Translations under genes and position numbers: made by a program
Notes under the pieces: generated by a model
Seen by the model: only the letters and a program-made list of their open reading frames with translations
Told to the model about the DNA's origin: nothing
Database searches by the model: none
Shown: one piece after another, positions 1-8,045 of the stretch
Position numbering within the stretch: the first letter of the stretch is position 1
Layout: every line of letters starts with the position of its first letter
Source: an uncultured Granulosicoccaceae bacterium
GTDB taxonomy: Bacteria; Pseudomonadota; Gammaproteobacteria; Granulosicoccales; Granulosicoccaceae
Direction of reading: 5' to 3'
Length of the DNA stretch: 64,000 bases
NCBI GenBank assembly: GCA_938041955.1
Contig: CALISD010000082.1
Location: 1 to 64,000, forward strand

Positions 1-2
1 CC

Positions 3-299
3 AACGGTACAAACGTAACGTCATTGGACCTATGGTCGAACGGGCTGAATGGCCAGATACCGGCAGAACTTGCGCAGCTCACCAAACTTGAATTCCTTGA
101 TCTTAACGATCCTGAGCTATCAGGACCAATTCCCGAAGAGCCAGGAACCCTAGCCTGCATTATTCACAAGGCGACGAAGAAAACTAAGGCAAACACCTGT
201 AAACATAGGTCTAAACTGTCGTTGGAGGGCCACTATAAAAATAACAGTGTGTCTATTCGCCATCAGACGAAAATATCGCGTCACATCTCGCATGATTAA
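3..299 (+). pseudogene. Truncated leucine-rich-repeat protein, 3' end replaced by an inserted element
   Basis: The frame is open from the window edge. It reads two leucine-rich repeats of the plant-like type (SLDLWSNGLNGQIP, then FLDLNDPELSGPIPEE). LRR similarity stops at about base 150, exactly where a 245-bp element with terminal inverted repeats begins. The remaining residues up to the stop at 297-299 are encoded by the element and have no LRR character. The original C-terminus is therefore probably lost, or the element supplies a new one. The 5' part lies outside the window. LRRs are binding surfaces; no function can be assigned to this fragment. Confidence 0.6.
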
Positions 300-395
300 G
301 CTCGGCACGTGGCGGGCCACGTTTCTCACTCGATCATGCGACCTGTTTAGCGCTATTTCCGCTGAGTGACGAATCCTCATGAATAATGCAGGCTA
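151..395. mobile_element. MITE-like element with perfect 16-bp terminal inverted repeats
   Basis: TAGCCTGCATTATTCA at 151-166 is the exact reverse complement of TGAATAATGCAGGCTA at 380-395. The 245-bp unit is too short for a transposase. Its longest minus-strand frame (150-380) spans the whole element and resembles nothing I know. I see no clear target-site duplication. The small size, perfect ends and position inside an LRR reading frame fit a non-autonomous element mobilised in trans. I cannot assign the insertion-sequence family. Confidence 0.65.
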
Positions 396-551
396 GCCGT
401 TTGTTAGTAAATCCGATAATGGTTTTCAATGCCAACGACGGGGAAGCCCCTCAACAAGAATAAAACGCTTGCCGTTGCCAGCCCCATGGCGACGCTGTTT
501 AGTCAGCTCGACATCTCGCACACTGCCCGTAGCAGTACTCTGCAACTGCAC
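396..551. other. Intergenic stretch, no feature recognised
   Basis: This lies between the MITE-like element and the cupin stop codon. It may contain decayed sequence of the interrupted LRR gene, but I see no LRR pattern in any frame. No hairpin with a T-tract was found. Confidence 0.3.
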
Positions 552-935
552 CTAGCCCCCCGAGTGTAAATATTTTAATTCACTGACTGTTAAATCGCTC
601 TGAACATCGCCTGTATTCAGAGTAGTGGCCGGTTCAAACATCAGGACAACAGGCTCATCTGTTAACGACCGAGGACGATGTTCTGTGCCGCGAACAACAT
701 TCAGGAAATCTCCCTGCTCAAGCTCTACCGTTCCCTCTCTAAAATCAATAGCTATTCGCCCCCTCAGGACTAAAAAAGCTTCATCTTCATTCTCATGAGA
801 GTGCCAATCAAACTTCTTTCCAAATTTCGCTACTTTGACTTGCGAATCGTTCACGTCGCCGACAATATAAGGATCAAAAACACTGCTTATTTGTTGATCG
901 ACAGCATTTATGATATTGATTTTTCCAGGTAGCAT
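552..935 (-). CDS. Small single-domain cupin protein
   Basis: A cupin_2-type beta-barrel of about 127 residues. The metal-binding motif 1 is visible as DWHSHENEDEAFLVLRG, with two His and a Glu, and motif 2 as GDFLNVVRGTEHRP. The ORF track starts 25 codons further upstream. I prefer the ATG at 935 because GAAGGA lies just before it and cupin homology begins there. It lies on the same strand as the RlaP, dioxygenase and kptA genes, 183 bp downstream of the first. It could be the last gene of that transcript or an independent gene. The substrate is unknown; such small cupins are often isomerases, dioxygenases or sensors. Confidence 0.75.
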   Translation of the reverse strand: MLPGKINIINAVDQQISSVFDPYIVGDVNDSQVKVAKFGKKFDWHSHENEDEAFLVLRGRIAIDFREGTVELEQGDFLNVVRGTEHRPRSLTDEPVVLMFEPATTLNTGDVQSDLTVSELKYLHSGG

Positions 936-1118
936 TCCAGTTCCTTCGAGTACATTTTGTCGTGCAGTCTGTAACTTAACACTGGCTGTTGAATAGAACC
1001 ACCTCAACACAAAGTGTCATGAGTGGCAGTGCGGCAACGATACGATGCACAAGCGTCAGGGCCAACGCTTATTAACAGACATACTGTCAAAGATACATCG
1101 TCGATCACACCTACGCTA

Positions 1119-1913
1119 TTAATCAAGAACCGCATGAAATAACAAGTTCAGATCATCCATTCCATCACCTGCCGCCTGTGAATTTCCATTATATTTTTCC
1201 AGCCTGTCTAATTCAGACTCGATAAATTCATTCAATAGGGGAATCGCAGGAGCGAGTTCTTTTTCCATGCTCATCTTCTTTCGATCCAGCAATGAAGAAA
1301 TTTCAGCGCTTAACTCACGTTCATGTTCGATCAGTGACCTTAGGACATCAAACTCAATAGGAGCAGGTGTCCCGTGTTTTTCTAACCAACGGATAGAAAG
1401 CAATGGCCGTAATACATAAAAGTATTTTTTCAACGGCACCATCTTTTCTCGCAGATAGCCTCTGTAGTTGGTTTTGGCCATACTTCGGTAGTGATAGATA
1501 CCCTTTTCAGGGGAATATATTTTTCCTACAAGGTTTCTGGCACTTTGTGCGAACTTACCATCGTCTATATACACTATGGGGGATTGAATCCATTCAACAA
1601 ACGCAGGGTTAGATTTACTAAACAGCTGCAATGCCTTTCTGACATCCCAGCCGTTTATATCAATTTCGTCAATTATTTCATACTCAATAACATCGCGTTT
1701 TTTCTCCAGATCCACCGCCACGTACCAGTCTTTAGGGTGAGCGTATATGAAGCGTACATCATAGTCGCTATTCGGTGATGCAAATCCCCAGGCCCGACTA
1801 CCGGACTCTATTGCATACAACACACGCACGTTATGTTCCTGCTCCGCTATTGAAATTCGACTTAGAATTTCAGTTCTTACTTGTTTAGAGATCATAGGAC
1901 CTGTTATTTCCAT
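1119..1913 (-). CDS. RlaP-type nucleotidyltransferase, DNA polymerase beta superfamily
   Basis: The 264-residue protein has the signature of the polymerase-beta nucleotidyltransferase fold: a GSRAWGF helix-turn near residue 38 followed by SDYDVRF with the two metal-binding aspartates. A third acidic strand lies in the YEIIDEIDINGWD region. The later SNPAFVEWIQSPIVY block is typical of the family named RlaP (RNA repair pathway polymerase beta). Family members are predicted to add nucleotides to RNA ends or cofactors, and direct biochemistry is scarce. The ATG overlaps the end of the upstream dioxygenase gene by 10 bp, with GGAAGG ahead of it, so the two are probably translationally coupled. 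Together with kptA two genes upstream, this suggests an RNA-end repair role. Confidence 0.8.
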   Translation of the reverse strand: MEITGPMISKQVRTEILSRISIAEQEHNVRVLYAIESGSRAWGFASPNSDYDVRFIYAHPKDWYVAVDLEKKRDVIEYEIIDEIDINGWDVRKALQLFSKSNPAFVEWIQSPIVYIDDGKFAQSARNLVGKIYSPEKGIYHYRSMAKTNYRGYLREKMVPLKKYFYVLRPLLSIRWLEKHGTPAPIEFDVLRSLIEHERELSAEISSLLDRKKMSMEKELAPAIPLLNEFIESELDRLEKYNGNSQAAGDGMDDLNLLFHAVLD

Positions 1914-2569
1914 CGCACGCCTTCCGGCAAGTTATAGCTACTGTATTCAATATGCAGAATTCTCCTCTGGTTCGGTACCGTACCTTTGCTTGAAGAATGT
2001 AACAAGTGAGGACGCATAACCAGCGCAGATCCCGCGCGGGCCTCGCACAGAACAGACTGCTTGCATTTTGTGTATTCAAAAACCTGTGATTGGCTAAGTA
2101 AGCCCATAGTGTGGCTATTCGGTATAACTGACAAACACCCGTTTGAACTGTTTGAATCATCAAGATGAATTCTAATAGTCACCATCTGGTTCAATACCTC
2201 AACAGGTGGTTGAACATGAAGCACCTCACCCTTGCTACTCCACGGCCCCCAGGTTGGATCTTCGAACCTTTTTGATACTGAGACTGTTTTATCTTGATGC
2301 CAGCTGACCAACCAATTATTAGTAAGGGTTTTATTAAACACAATGGCCCGAACGAAATGTGGCTCTGCGTTTAAGTATTCCCCGACCTTGTCCTTCAGGC
2401 CTTGTGACTCAACCAAAGCACCGACCACTGAAAATCTTTTTTCGGCATTGCGTATGCCGCCTTTTCTATCTGGCAGACAAAGTCGATCAAGCGACCGATC
2501 AACTTCAACGAATTTATCAGGTGGTAGAAATTGTTCAATAATTTTGTAGCCGTCGGCTAATACTGTCAT
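1904..2569 (-). CDS. Phytanoyl-CoA dioxygenase-like non-heme iron oxygenase
   Basis: This 221-residue protein belongs to the PhyH branch of Fe(II)/2-oxoglutarate oxygenases. The iron ligands are visible as WHQDKT (His and Asp of the HxD motif) and the distal His in RPHLLHSSS. The arginine in QRRILHIEY is the likely 2-oxoglutarate anchor. VIPNSHTMG is the usual PhyH loop after the core strands. I start at the ATG at 2569; the track uses a TTG one codon earlier. Its 3' end overlaps the RlaP-type gene by 10 bp, and kptA lies 118 bp upstream on the same strand. The substrate is unknown. Hydroxylation of a nucleic acid or a small molecule are both open. Confidence 0.8.
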   Translation of the reverse strand: MTVLADGYKIIEQFLPPDKFVEVDRSLDRLCLPDRKGGIRNAEKRFSVVGALVESQGLKDKVGEYLNAEPHFVRAIVFNKTLTNNWLVSWHQDKTVSVSKRFEDPTWGPWSSKGEVLHVQPPVEVLNQMVTIRIHLDDSNSSNGCLSVIPNSHTMGLLSQSQVFEYTKCKQSVLCEARAGSALVMRPHLLHSSSKGTVPNQRRILHIEYSSYNLPEGVRWK

Positions 2570-2687
2570 CAACGCGTTCCTCGACGAGCACCACAGAAAC
2601 GTACCCGTTCGGGTACATCACCATTCAAAGTGAATGTGCTTGTTAATATGTGAGTATCATCCACTGCACAATGCCTGTGGCCTCGAA

Positions 2688-3233
2688 TCATTCGCTTTCG
2701 TCAATTGATATAAAACGCGCCGGAACTGCATCTGTTAGCCAAACCTTGTTTTCAGACAGATAAAACACCAGCCCGGCGGCATACATTTGTCTTGCTTTTA
2801 TACAAAGGATTACCGGTCGGCCGTGACGAGCCCCGACACTTATCGCAGTTTCCTTATCGGATGACAGATGCACATTCTGTCGATTCATTTTCATGAGTCC
2901 ATCGTTAAGAATACCCGGGACAAACCGATCAGCGGTGCTATGATATAGAAGTTCAGGCGGTGCTATTGGTGCAAGGTGTAGATCCACCTCAATTGAATGC
3001 CCTTGATTTGCACGTATTTTCCCATCCCTGATTATGAATCGTTTTTTCTCATTCGTTTCTACTATCTCTACAAGCTCTTCGGACGAAATAGGCCTACCCT
3101 TTGACTGACAGGCACTGAGTAATTTATCAACTGATATCCAGCCCTCGGGATCAAGCCTGATTCCAATAGCGTCCGGTGTATGACGAAGAACGAGGCTAAG
3201 AAACTTACTTTTTGATATGAGTGATTTTTTCAT
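2688..3233 (-). CDS. kptA: RNA 2'-phosphotransferase Tpt1/KptA
   Basis: The 181-residue protein matches KptA over its full length. The N-terminal winged-helix begins KSKFLSLVLRHTPDAIG. KIRANQGHS carries the catalytic region contacting RNA, LYHSTADRF holds the active-site histidine, and RQNVHLSSD and the VWLTDAVPARFI end are conserved. The family removes a 2'-phosphate from RNA splice or repair junctions, passing it to NAD+ to give ADP-ribose 1'',2''-cyclic phosphate. Bacterial homologues have no tRNA splicing substrate and are thought to act in RNA repair or NAD-linked modification. It is the first gene of a minus-strand run with a PhyH dioxygenase and an RlaP nucleotidyltransferase. Confidence 0.92.
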   Translation of the reverse strand: MKKSLISKSKFLSLVLRHTPDAIGIRLDPEGWISVDKLLSACQSKGRPISSEELVEIVETNEKKRFIIRDGKIRANQGHSIEVDLHLAPIAPPELLYHSTADRFVPGILNDGLMKMNRQNVHLSSDKETAISVGARHGRPVILCIKARQMYAAGLVFYLSENKVWLTDAVPARFISIDESE

Positions 3234-3428
3234 AGAATGTTAGGGTATTCAGCGCCCGCAAGGTAGTAAATTCAAGTCCTGCAGCCGCACTGACCAGCAA
3301 AAGTAATACTTAAACAACCCGGTCACAAAACCAGTCTTTAATAGGTCACACAATTGGCTGAAGTCACTATATATCCCCTACATCAGGGTAATTACAACCC
3401 ATCCCGCAGTGAATTAAGGATTTACCAA

Positions 3429-3448
3429 TAGAGTCCGCTATGACTCTA
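3429..3448. repeat. Short perfect inverted repeat upstream of lipoprotein gene
   Basis: TAGAGTC and GACTCTA flank a 6-base loop about 60 bp before the lipoprotein start. It could be an operator or a 5' UTR hairpin. There is no second copy to support either. Confidence 0.3.
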
Positions 3449-3509
3449 AGGACTGTTCGTGTTTCGTGAATTCGGCACACTGTTCGTAATTATGGGTGGG
3501 AGAATCCTA

Positions 3510-4442
3510 ATGACACTGACTGCGACTTTAAAAAAAGGTACACTGCTTTTGGCAGCGAGCACCACATTAATAGCATGTGATGCTTTACAAATCACAGGGG
3601 GGCCGCTTGACCTCGATATTGGCGCGGCTCAAGCAAACAACTTATTGGACCGGGGTGGTTTTGATGGTGGATTTGGCGAATGGCGCGCATGTAGCGATCC
3701 ATCGACTGTTACCCTGAACACCAACGATATCAACACTATTAGCTCAGCGCAGTTGTCTGCTAATGGCTGTATTTATCAGTCGGTTCCTGCGGCACCAAAT
3801 GATCTAATGATTGCCAGTTGCAGCGCTCGCAAAGCGACGAATAACTGGGCGAGCATGACGTTTGGGTATCTTGATAAAGATCATCAGCCACTAAAAACTG
3901 TTGAAGCGCCAATCCCAGATACAAATTTCACCACCATCTCAGCCAGATTACGCGCACCTGCTGAAACCGCTTTTGCAGAAGTACTCATCTATGCAGAAGA
4001 TGGCGCGGTGATCGATGACTGCGAATTGGTCAACACGCAAGAAGGTGCTCCGGAAGAGTTACTTATCAATGCATGGTTTGAAGAAGGGCTAAACGGATGG
4101 CAGGCATGCCCACGAGGCAGTGTTACCATCGACAACGACGTCGCGAATCTTAATGAAAGCTGCCTGAGTCAAAAGTTCACCGCCTATGAGGGACTGGAAC
4201 TCACCGTGAGCTGTAATGGTGTTAAGCTGGACGACAACCACACGGCTTTGGCGCTTGGCTTCCTTGATGCTACATCGCAGGCGGTTGGTATGGTCGAAGT
4301 ACCTATCACCACAGAAGAAGGTGTTTACCCCTCAGTGACACTCACAGCGCCGGCGACTACCAGCTACGCGCAGGTTATGCTGTACTCAGAAGGTGAAGCG
4401 ACTATACGAAGTTGCTCGCTGAGCCAGCCACAAGAAGGCTAA
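3510..4442 (+). CDS. Lipoprotein with two tandem carbohydrate-binding-like domains
   Basis: Translation most likely starts at the ATG at 3510 (MTLTATLKKG), preceded by GGGAG, not at the upstream codon in the ORF track. The signal peptide ends in a lipobox, TLIAC, so the protein is probably membrane-anchored through a lipidated Cys. The mature part is an internal duplication. Each half of about 125 residues begins with a Gly-Trp block (GFGEWRAC, GLNGWQAC), has a central SFGYLD/ALGFLD-type strand and ends with VLIYAEDGAVIDDCEL or VMLYSEGEATIRSCSL. Paired cysteines recur at equivalent positions. This architecture resembles CBM-like jelly-roll modules, but I do not recognise a family. No catalytic domain is present. 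Confidence 0.7.
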   Translation: MTLTATLKKGTLLLAASTTLIACDALQITGGPLDLDIGAAQANNLLDRGGFDGGFGEWRACSDPSTVTLNTNDINTISSAQLSANGCIYQSVPAAPNDLMIASCSARKATNNWASMTFGYLDKDHQPLKTVEAPIPDTNFTTISARLRAPAETAFAEVLIYAEDGAVIDDCELVNTQEGAPEELLINAWFEEGLNGWQACPRGSVTIDNDVANLNESCLSQKFTAYEGLELTVSCNGVKLDDNHTALALGFLDATSQAVGMVEVPITTEEGVYPSVTLTAPATTSYAQVMLYSEGEATIRSCSLSQPQEG

Positions 4443-4509
4443 TCTATTATACTCACCACCGGTCTGCAACGCATAGATATGCGAAGCCCGGCACGTAAGG
4501 GACGGGATC

Positions 4510-4544
4510 AAGTCCAGCCGCGAAGAACATTCGCGTCTGGACTT
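4510..4544 (+). terminator. Strong hairpin downstream of lipoprotein gene
   Basis: AGTCCAG-CCGCGAA pairs with TTCGCG-TCTGGACT around a short loop, 67 bp after the lipoprotein stop. It lacks a T-tract, so it may be a Rho-assisted terminator or an mRNA-end stabiliser between two convergent genes. Confidence 0.45.
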
Positions 4545-4592
4545 CTGCTCCAATAGGCAACACAGTTGGCTATAAAAATAAAGCTGTCGCAC

Positions 4593-5486
4593 TCATACAC
4601 CGGCAGCTTCTTTTTTTGCGAGTATTGATTCGCGATGCGCAATGTAGCTCGTTGACAGCACCAGTATGGCCCCTCCAAGAATCACATAAATATCCACCAC
4701 ATCTCCAAATAGCATCACACCCAACAGCGTTGCCCATATCAATTGCAGATAGGTCATTGGTTGCAGCACTGCTAGCGGTGCACATCTAAACGCATGTGTA
4801 AGGGTAAAATGGCCCAGGGTCGCAAACGCCGCCGTCAGTAACAGAAGGAACCATTCCCTTGGCACCACGCTAACCCAGTTCATTGCTGCTGGAATGAAAA
4901 GCGTTATCGAACAGACCAGTGATAGAACCGCGACAATCACCTGATTACTGTCGGTCTCGGTGAGTTTTTTGGTGAGAATAAAAGATGCTGCGAATAACGG
5001 TGTGGTACCAAGTTGCGCCAACTGTCCGATGGATAACTCCTGAAAACCCGGACGTAGAATCACCAACACACCCAAAAATCCAATAACAACAGCCATTAAC
5101 CTTCGTGCGTGCAATCGCTCACCTAAAAATATCGCGGCTGCAATAGTAACCACCACCGGTGTGAGGTAACCCAGCGCGGTGACTTCCGCCATTGGAATTC
5201 TGGCCATGGCAAAAAACCAGAGAATCACAGCAAGTGCGTGGGCTACACCTCGCGCAATCATTATTGCCATTGCGTTGACACGCAATTCTTTTGTACCCAT
5301 GCGATAAAAAACCGGCAACAGCATGAGTGTGCCGAAAAAATATCGAATAAACGCCGCTTGCGAAGCCGGCAAGCGCGTCCCCACCCATCGAACCAATACC
5401 GCAACACAAACAAAGCACACACCGGACGCCACCATGAGCAACAAACCACGCGTGATAGCTGTGCGGGGAATTAGATTGATAGTCAA
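4593..5486 (-). CDS. DMT-superfamily transporter, EamA type
   Basis: The protein has about ten hydrophobic segments arranged as two EamA repeats, the usual form of drug/metabolite transporters near 300 residues. Recognisable blocks are FIRYFFGTLML near the start of repeat one, ALGYLTPVVVTIAAAIFLGERL at its end, and the matching MTYLQLIWATLLGVMLFGD in repeat two. It sits in the inner membrane and probably exports a small metabolite; the substrate cannot be read from sequence. The frame opens directly after a TAG, so the first start is the TTG at 5486. The next ATG would remove part of the first membrane segment. The start is therefore likely TTG but not certain. Confidence 0.82.
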   Translation of the reverse strand: MTINLIPRTAITRGLLLMVASGVCFVCVAVLVRWVGTRLPASQAAFIRYFFGTLMLLPVFYRMGTKELRVNAMAIMIARGVAHALAVILWFFAMARIPMAEVTALGYLTPVVVTIAAAIFLGERLHARRLMAVVIGFLGVLVILRPGFQELSIGQLAQLGTTPLFAASFILTKKLTETDSNQVIVAVLSLVCSITLFIPAAMNWVSVVPREWFLLLLTAAFATLGHFTLTHAFRCAPLAVLQPMTYLQLIWATLLGVMLFGDVVDIYVILGGAILVLSTSYIAHRESILAKKEAAGV

Positions 5487-5933
5487 CTACAGATCGCAGA
5501 GTCAACGACAGCGACATAATTTGGCAAGGCAGGATTCAACGAGTTGGAAGTGAGCGATTGCGACAACATCATTCATGGTAGCACCAGCTGCACTTCAGCC
5601 TTCGAAATGTCAGCAATTGATAACGAATGCCGCTGAGACTTGATTATTCCTGTTATGTCATGACAATATATCCCAACTGCGCTATTATATGGTCGGAATG
5701 GCTACACAGTATGCAACAGCATGTGCGACGGACTATCCATGTCTATTGTAACAATGTTGATACAAACAGTAACTGATTATCGACAGCCAGACAGGTCAAA
5801 GATGACGAGCCATTAATCATTAACGTAGCGACATAGTTTTGGACGAAATTATTATCGTTATCAGCTATCTAAATGTCCAAACCAAGTAATATCGCACCAC
5901 CAGTAAAAACCGCTCTAACAACAGGATTTACAC
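5487..5933. other. 447-bp intergenic region between divergent genes
   Basis: The region is AT-richer than its flanks and must hold the promoters of the DMT gene (leftward) and the GH12-like lipoprotein gene (rightward). I see no small ORF or strong repeat. AACAGGA shortly before 5934 serves as ribosome-binding site for the lipoprotein. Confidence 0.4.
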
Positions 5934-7355
5934 ATGCTCAGATTGATCACTGCCGCCACAGCGCTGACAGTACTTGTCGCCTGCGATAGTGAGGGAATTG
6001 ATCGGACGTCTACAGGTCAAACCCCGACACCAACGACGACGCAACCAATTCAATCCACCAGCGGGACCGTTACACAGAACGATGGCACCAACACTTCCGG
6101 TGCAAACGGTGGCACTGATGGTGCCGTCACCATAGTTTCCGATGGTTCCGCGACCAATGGCGCGGCAGGCACCGGTGGAAGCAGCACAGGCGCCACCGGC
6201 GGAGATAACAGTATCAATGCCCTTGGCGGCAGCGGATCCAGTGACGGCGGTGAGAACAGCATCAATTCTCTCGGTGGCAGTGGCTCCAGTGATGGTGGTC
6301 AAAACACCGCCGGAAGCACTACCACCCAACCGACAAACGATCAGCCGACTACCACAGTAGATGCCTCGCTTAATCTGGCACCACCAGCGAGCGGCACAAC
6401 GTATGTAAGCACAATGAGTCCGATCACATCTGAAAACGGACCACTGTGCATAGGTCCGGCGCGAGACGAAAACAACAACGTGATGTACAACGAACAGGGT
6501 AACTGCCCGTTGGTTCAATTTCACGGCAACCTGGCGTTCGGTGACTTCATCCTTGCCACAAACGCATGGAATTTCTGCGCCTCTTCGTTTGATGACTGGG
6601 AACAGTGTGTCTCAGTGAATGAGTCGGCCGGTGCAGTAAAGCCACGATGGGACTACGACTGGGGCGAAGAATACCAGGTGAACGGACAAGTATGGCTGGT
6701 GAAGTCCTACCCTGAGATTATCTACGGTATCAAGTCGCCCAGTGAGTTCTCTGGCAGCACACTCGCAGAAACGCCTGCTGAAACCGGCCTGCCGGCAAAA
6801 GTGGCGGATATGCCTTTCTTCAAAATTGATTACGCGTTTTCAAGTGAAGAATACCCCACGCGAGGCAAAGACTTTAACGGTCAGCGCATCAATGGCGAAC
6901 GCAACATCGCTGTGGAAGCTTTTTTTCATGAATTAGCCGGCGAATGCGAAATAGGCAGTCTGGTCAGAAACGGCACCACTAGCAATCAACGCTTTGAGAT
7001 TATGGTGTGGCTTGATGCTGGTGCGGAACGTTTGCCCGCAGCACCAAGTGATTTCGTCACCACACAAACGCTTGATGGCATTCAGTACGATATTTACACC
7101 AAGCCGTCAGACCCTGAGTACATTGCTTTCGTGTCCAAAACACCTACGTCAAGCGGTAGCATCAACTGGAGCACTTTCGTAGAGTGGACTCGCACCAACA
7201 GCCACAGACTGACTGAGGTTTTCGGTCGTGGCTTTGACACCGTGCAACTACAAGACGACTGGTGTATGGCGAATATTCTTCTCGGTACAGAAATCTGGTG
7301 GGGTAACGGTTACTTTCAGGCAGATGAATGGACGATCAGTCGAACCGTTCGTTAA
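5934..7355 (+). CDS. Lipoprotein with Gly/Ser/Thr-rich linker and GH12-like endoglucanase domain
   Basis: A short signal peptide ends with a lipobox (TVLVAC). Residues about 22-150 are a low-complexity linker rich in Gly, Ser, Thr and Asn that contains a near-exact repeat (SLGGSGSSDGG). The C-terminal 300 residues resemble glycoside hydrolase family 12. WLVKSYPEIIYG matches the typical VKSYPN strand, FEIMVWLDAG matches the EIMIWL motif with the nucleophile Glu, and NILLGTEIWWGNG matches the GTE motif with the acid/base Glu. GH12 enzymes cleave beta-1,4-glucans or xyloglucan. A surface-anchored glucanase fits a polysaccharide-using marine bacterium. Four or more Cys in the domain may form disulfides. 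A terminator follows the gene. Confidence 0.72.
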   Translation: MLRLITAATALTVLVACDSEGIDRTSTGQTPTPTTTQPIQSTSGTVTQNDGTNTSGANGGTDGAVTIVSDGSATNGAAGTGGSSTGATGGDNSINALGGSGSSDGGENSINSLGGSGSSDGGQNTAGSTTTQPTNDQPTTTVDASLNLAPPASGTTYVSTMSPITSENGPLCIGPARDENNNVMYNEQGNCPLVQFHGNLAFGDFILATNAWNFCASSFDDWEQCVSVNESAGAVKPRWDYDWGEEYQVNGQVWLVKSYPEIIYGIKSPSEFSGSTLAETPAETGLPAKVADMPFFKIDYAFSSEEYPTRGKDFNGQRINGERNIAVEAFFHELAGECEIGSLVRNGTTSNQRFEIMVWLDAGAERLPAAPSDFVTTQTLDGIQYDIYTKPSDPEYIAFVSKTPTSSGSINWSTFVEWTRTNSHRLTEVFGRGFDTVQLQDDWCMANILLGTEIWWGNGYFQADEWTISRTVR

Positions 7356-7378
7356 TAGGCACAAAAGTAGTTAGATCT

Positions 7379-7406
7379 AAAAGCCGGCTCTACGCCGGCT
7401 TTTTTT
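7379..7406 (+). terminator. Intrinsic terminator after GH12-like gene
   Basis: A perfect stem AAAAGCCGGC / GCCGGCTTTT with a 5-base loop is followed by a T-run, 24 bp after the stop codon. Confidence 0.9.
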
Positions 7407-7605
7407 GTGGCGAATATTTCCAGGGACTTAATAAAGCCTTTCGGCCGAACACGCGCCAGGCGATTACTCCTCCTACGTAGAATGGAAGTAGTCCTGTATG
7501 CAGACGGCCCGAATTGAATATTGAGCGCAACAAGTCGTTAACCACAACTTGATCACGTAGGAAGGCACCAAGCATTCACCGACGGAAAATGGCAGTATGT
7601 AAGAG

Positions 7606-7941
7606 CTAATCACCGTCACCCGGTTTATCAGAAAAATACTGCTTCTTATCTGGCACACCTTTCCACTTTTCAGAGTCTTCAGGCAAAGTACCTATTTCGG
7701 TAATTAGAGGCCAAATCTTCGCGTACCTGGCGTTGAGGTTAAGCCAGAACTCAATCCCTGCTTCATCATCGAAAACAATCGCATCTACCGGACATTCAGG
7801 CACGCAAAGGCCGCAGTCAATACAGTCATCCGGATCAATGACCAGCATGTTTTCGCCTTCATGAAAGCAGTCTGTTGGGCAAACTTTCACACAATCCATG
7901 TGTTTACAACGGATGCAATCGTCTTTCACCACGTAGGTCAA
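7606..7941 (-). CDS. 7Fe-type ferredoxin, second copy
   Basis: A 111-residue FdxA-type ferredoxin. The N-terminus has [14 protein letters not shown] and the second cluster motif is [12 protein letters not shown], so one 3Fe-4S and one 4Fe-4S centre are expected. The C-terminal half ([15 protein letters not shown] onward) is the usual extension of this family. It acts as a soluble low-potential electron carrier. It is a close paralogue of the gene just upstream, roughly three quarters identical by eye. A bidirectional-looking terminator lies between the two, so each probably has its own promoter. Confidence 0.9.
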   Translation of the reverse strand: MTYVVKDDCIRCKHMDCVKVCPTDCFHEGENMLVIDPDDCIDCGLCVPECPVDAIVFDDEAGIEFWLNLNARYAKIWPLITEIGTLPEDSEKWKGVPDKKQYFSDKPGDGD

Positions 7942-7987
7942 TACAGCTCCTCAGCACGCAATTGTAAAACCTAAAATACCATAGGCA

Positions 7988-8018
7988 TAAAAAAGCCGAC
8001 ATTTACGCCGGCTTTTTA
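7988..8018 (-). terminator. Terminator between the two ferredoxin genes
   Basis: AAAAAGCCG pairs with CGGCTTTTT around a 10-base loop, with a T-run on both strands. It ends transcription of the upstream (8046-8381) ferredoxin before the second copy. Confidence 0.85.
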
Positions 8019-8045
8019 TTTCAGATGTTTTTTGCAGACGTGGCG

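Noticed and set aside
5928-6524. 198-residue minus-strand ORF
   Set aside because: It is the shadow of the low-complexity linker of the GH12-like lipoprotein.
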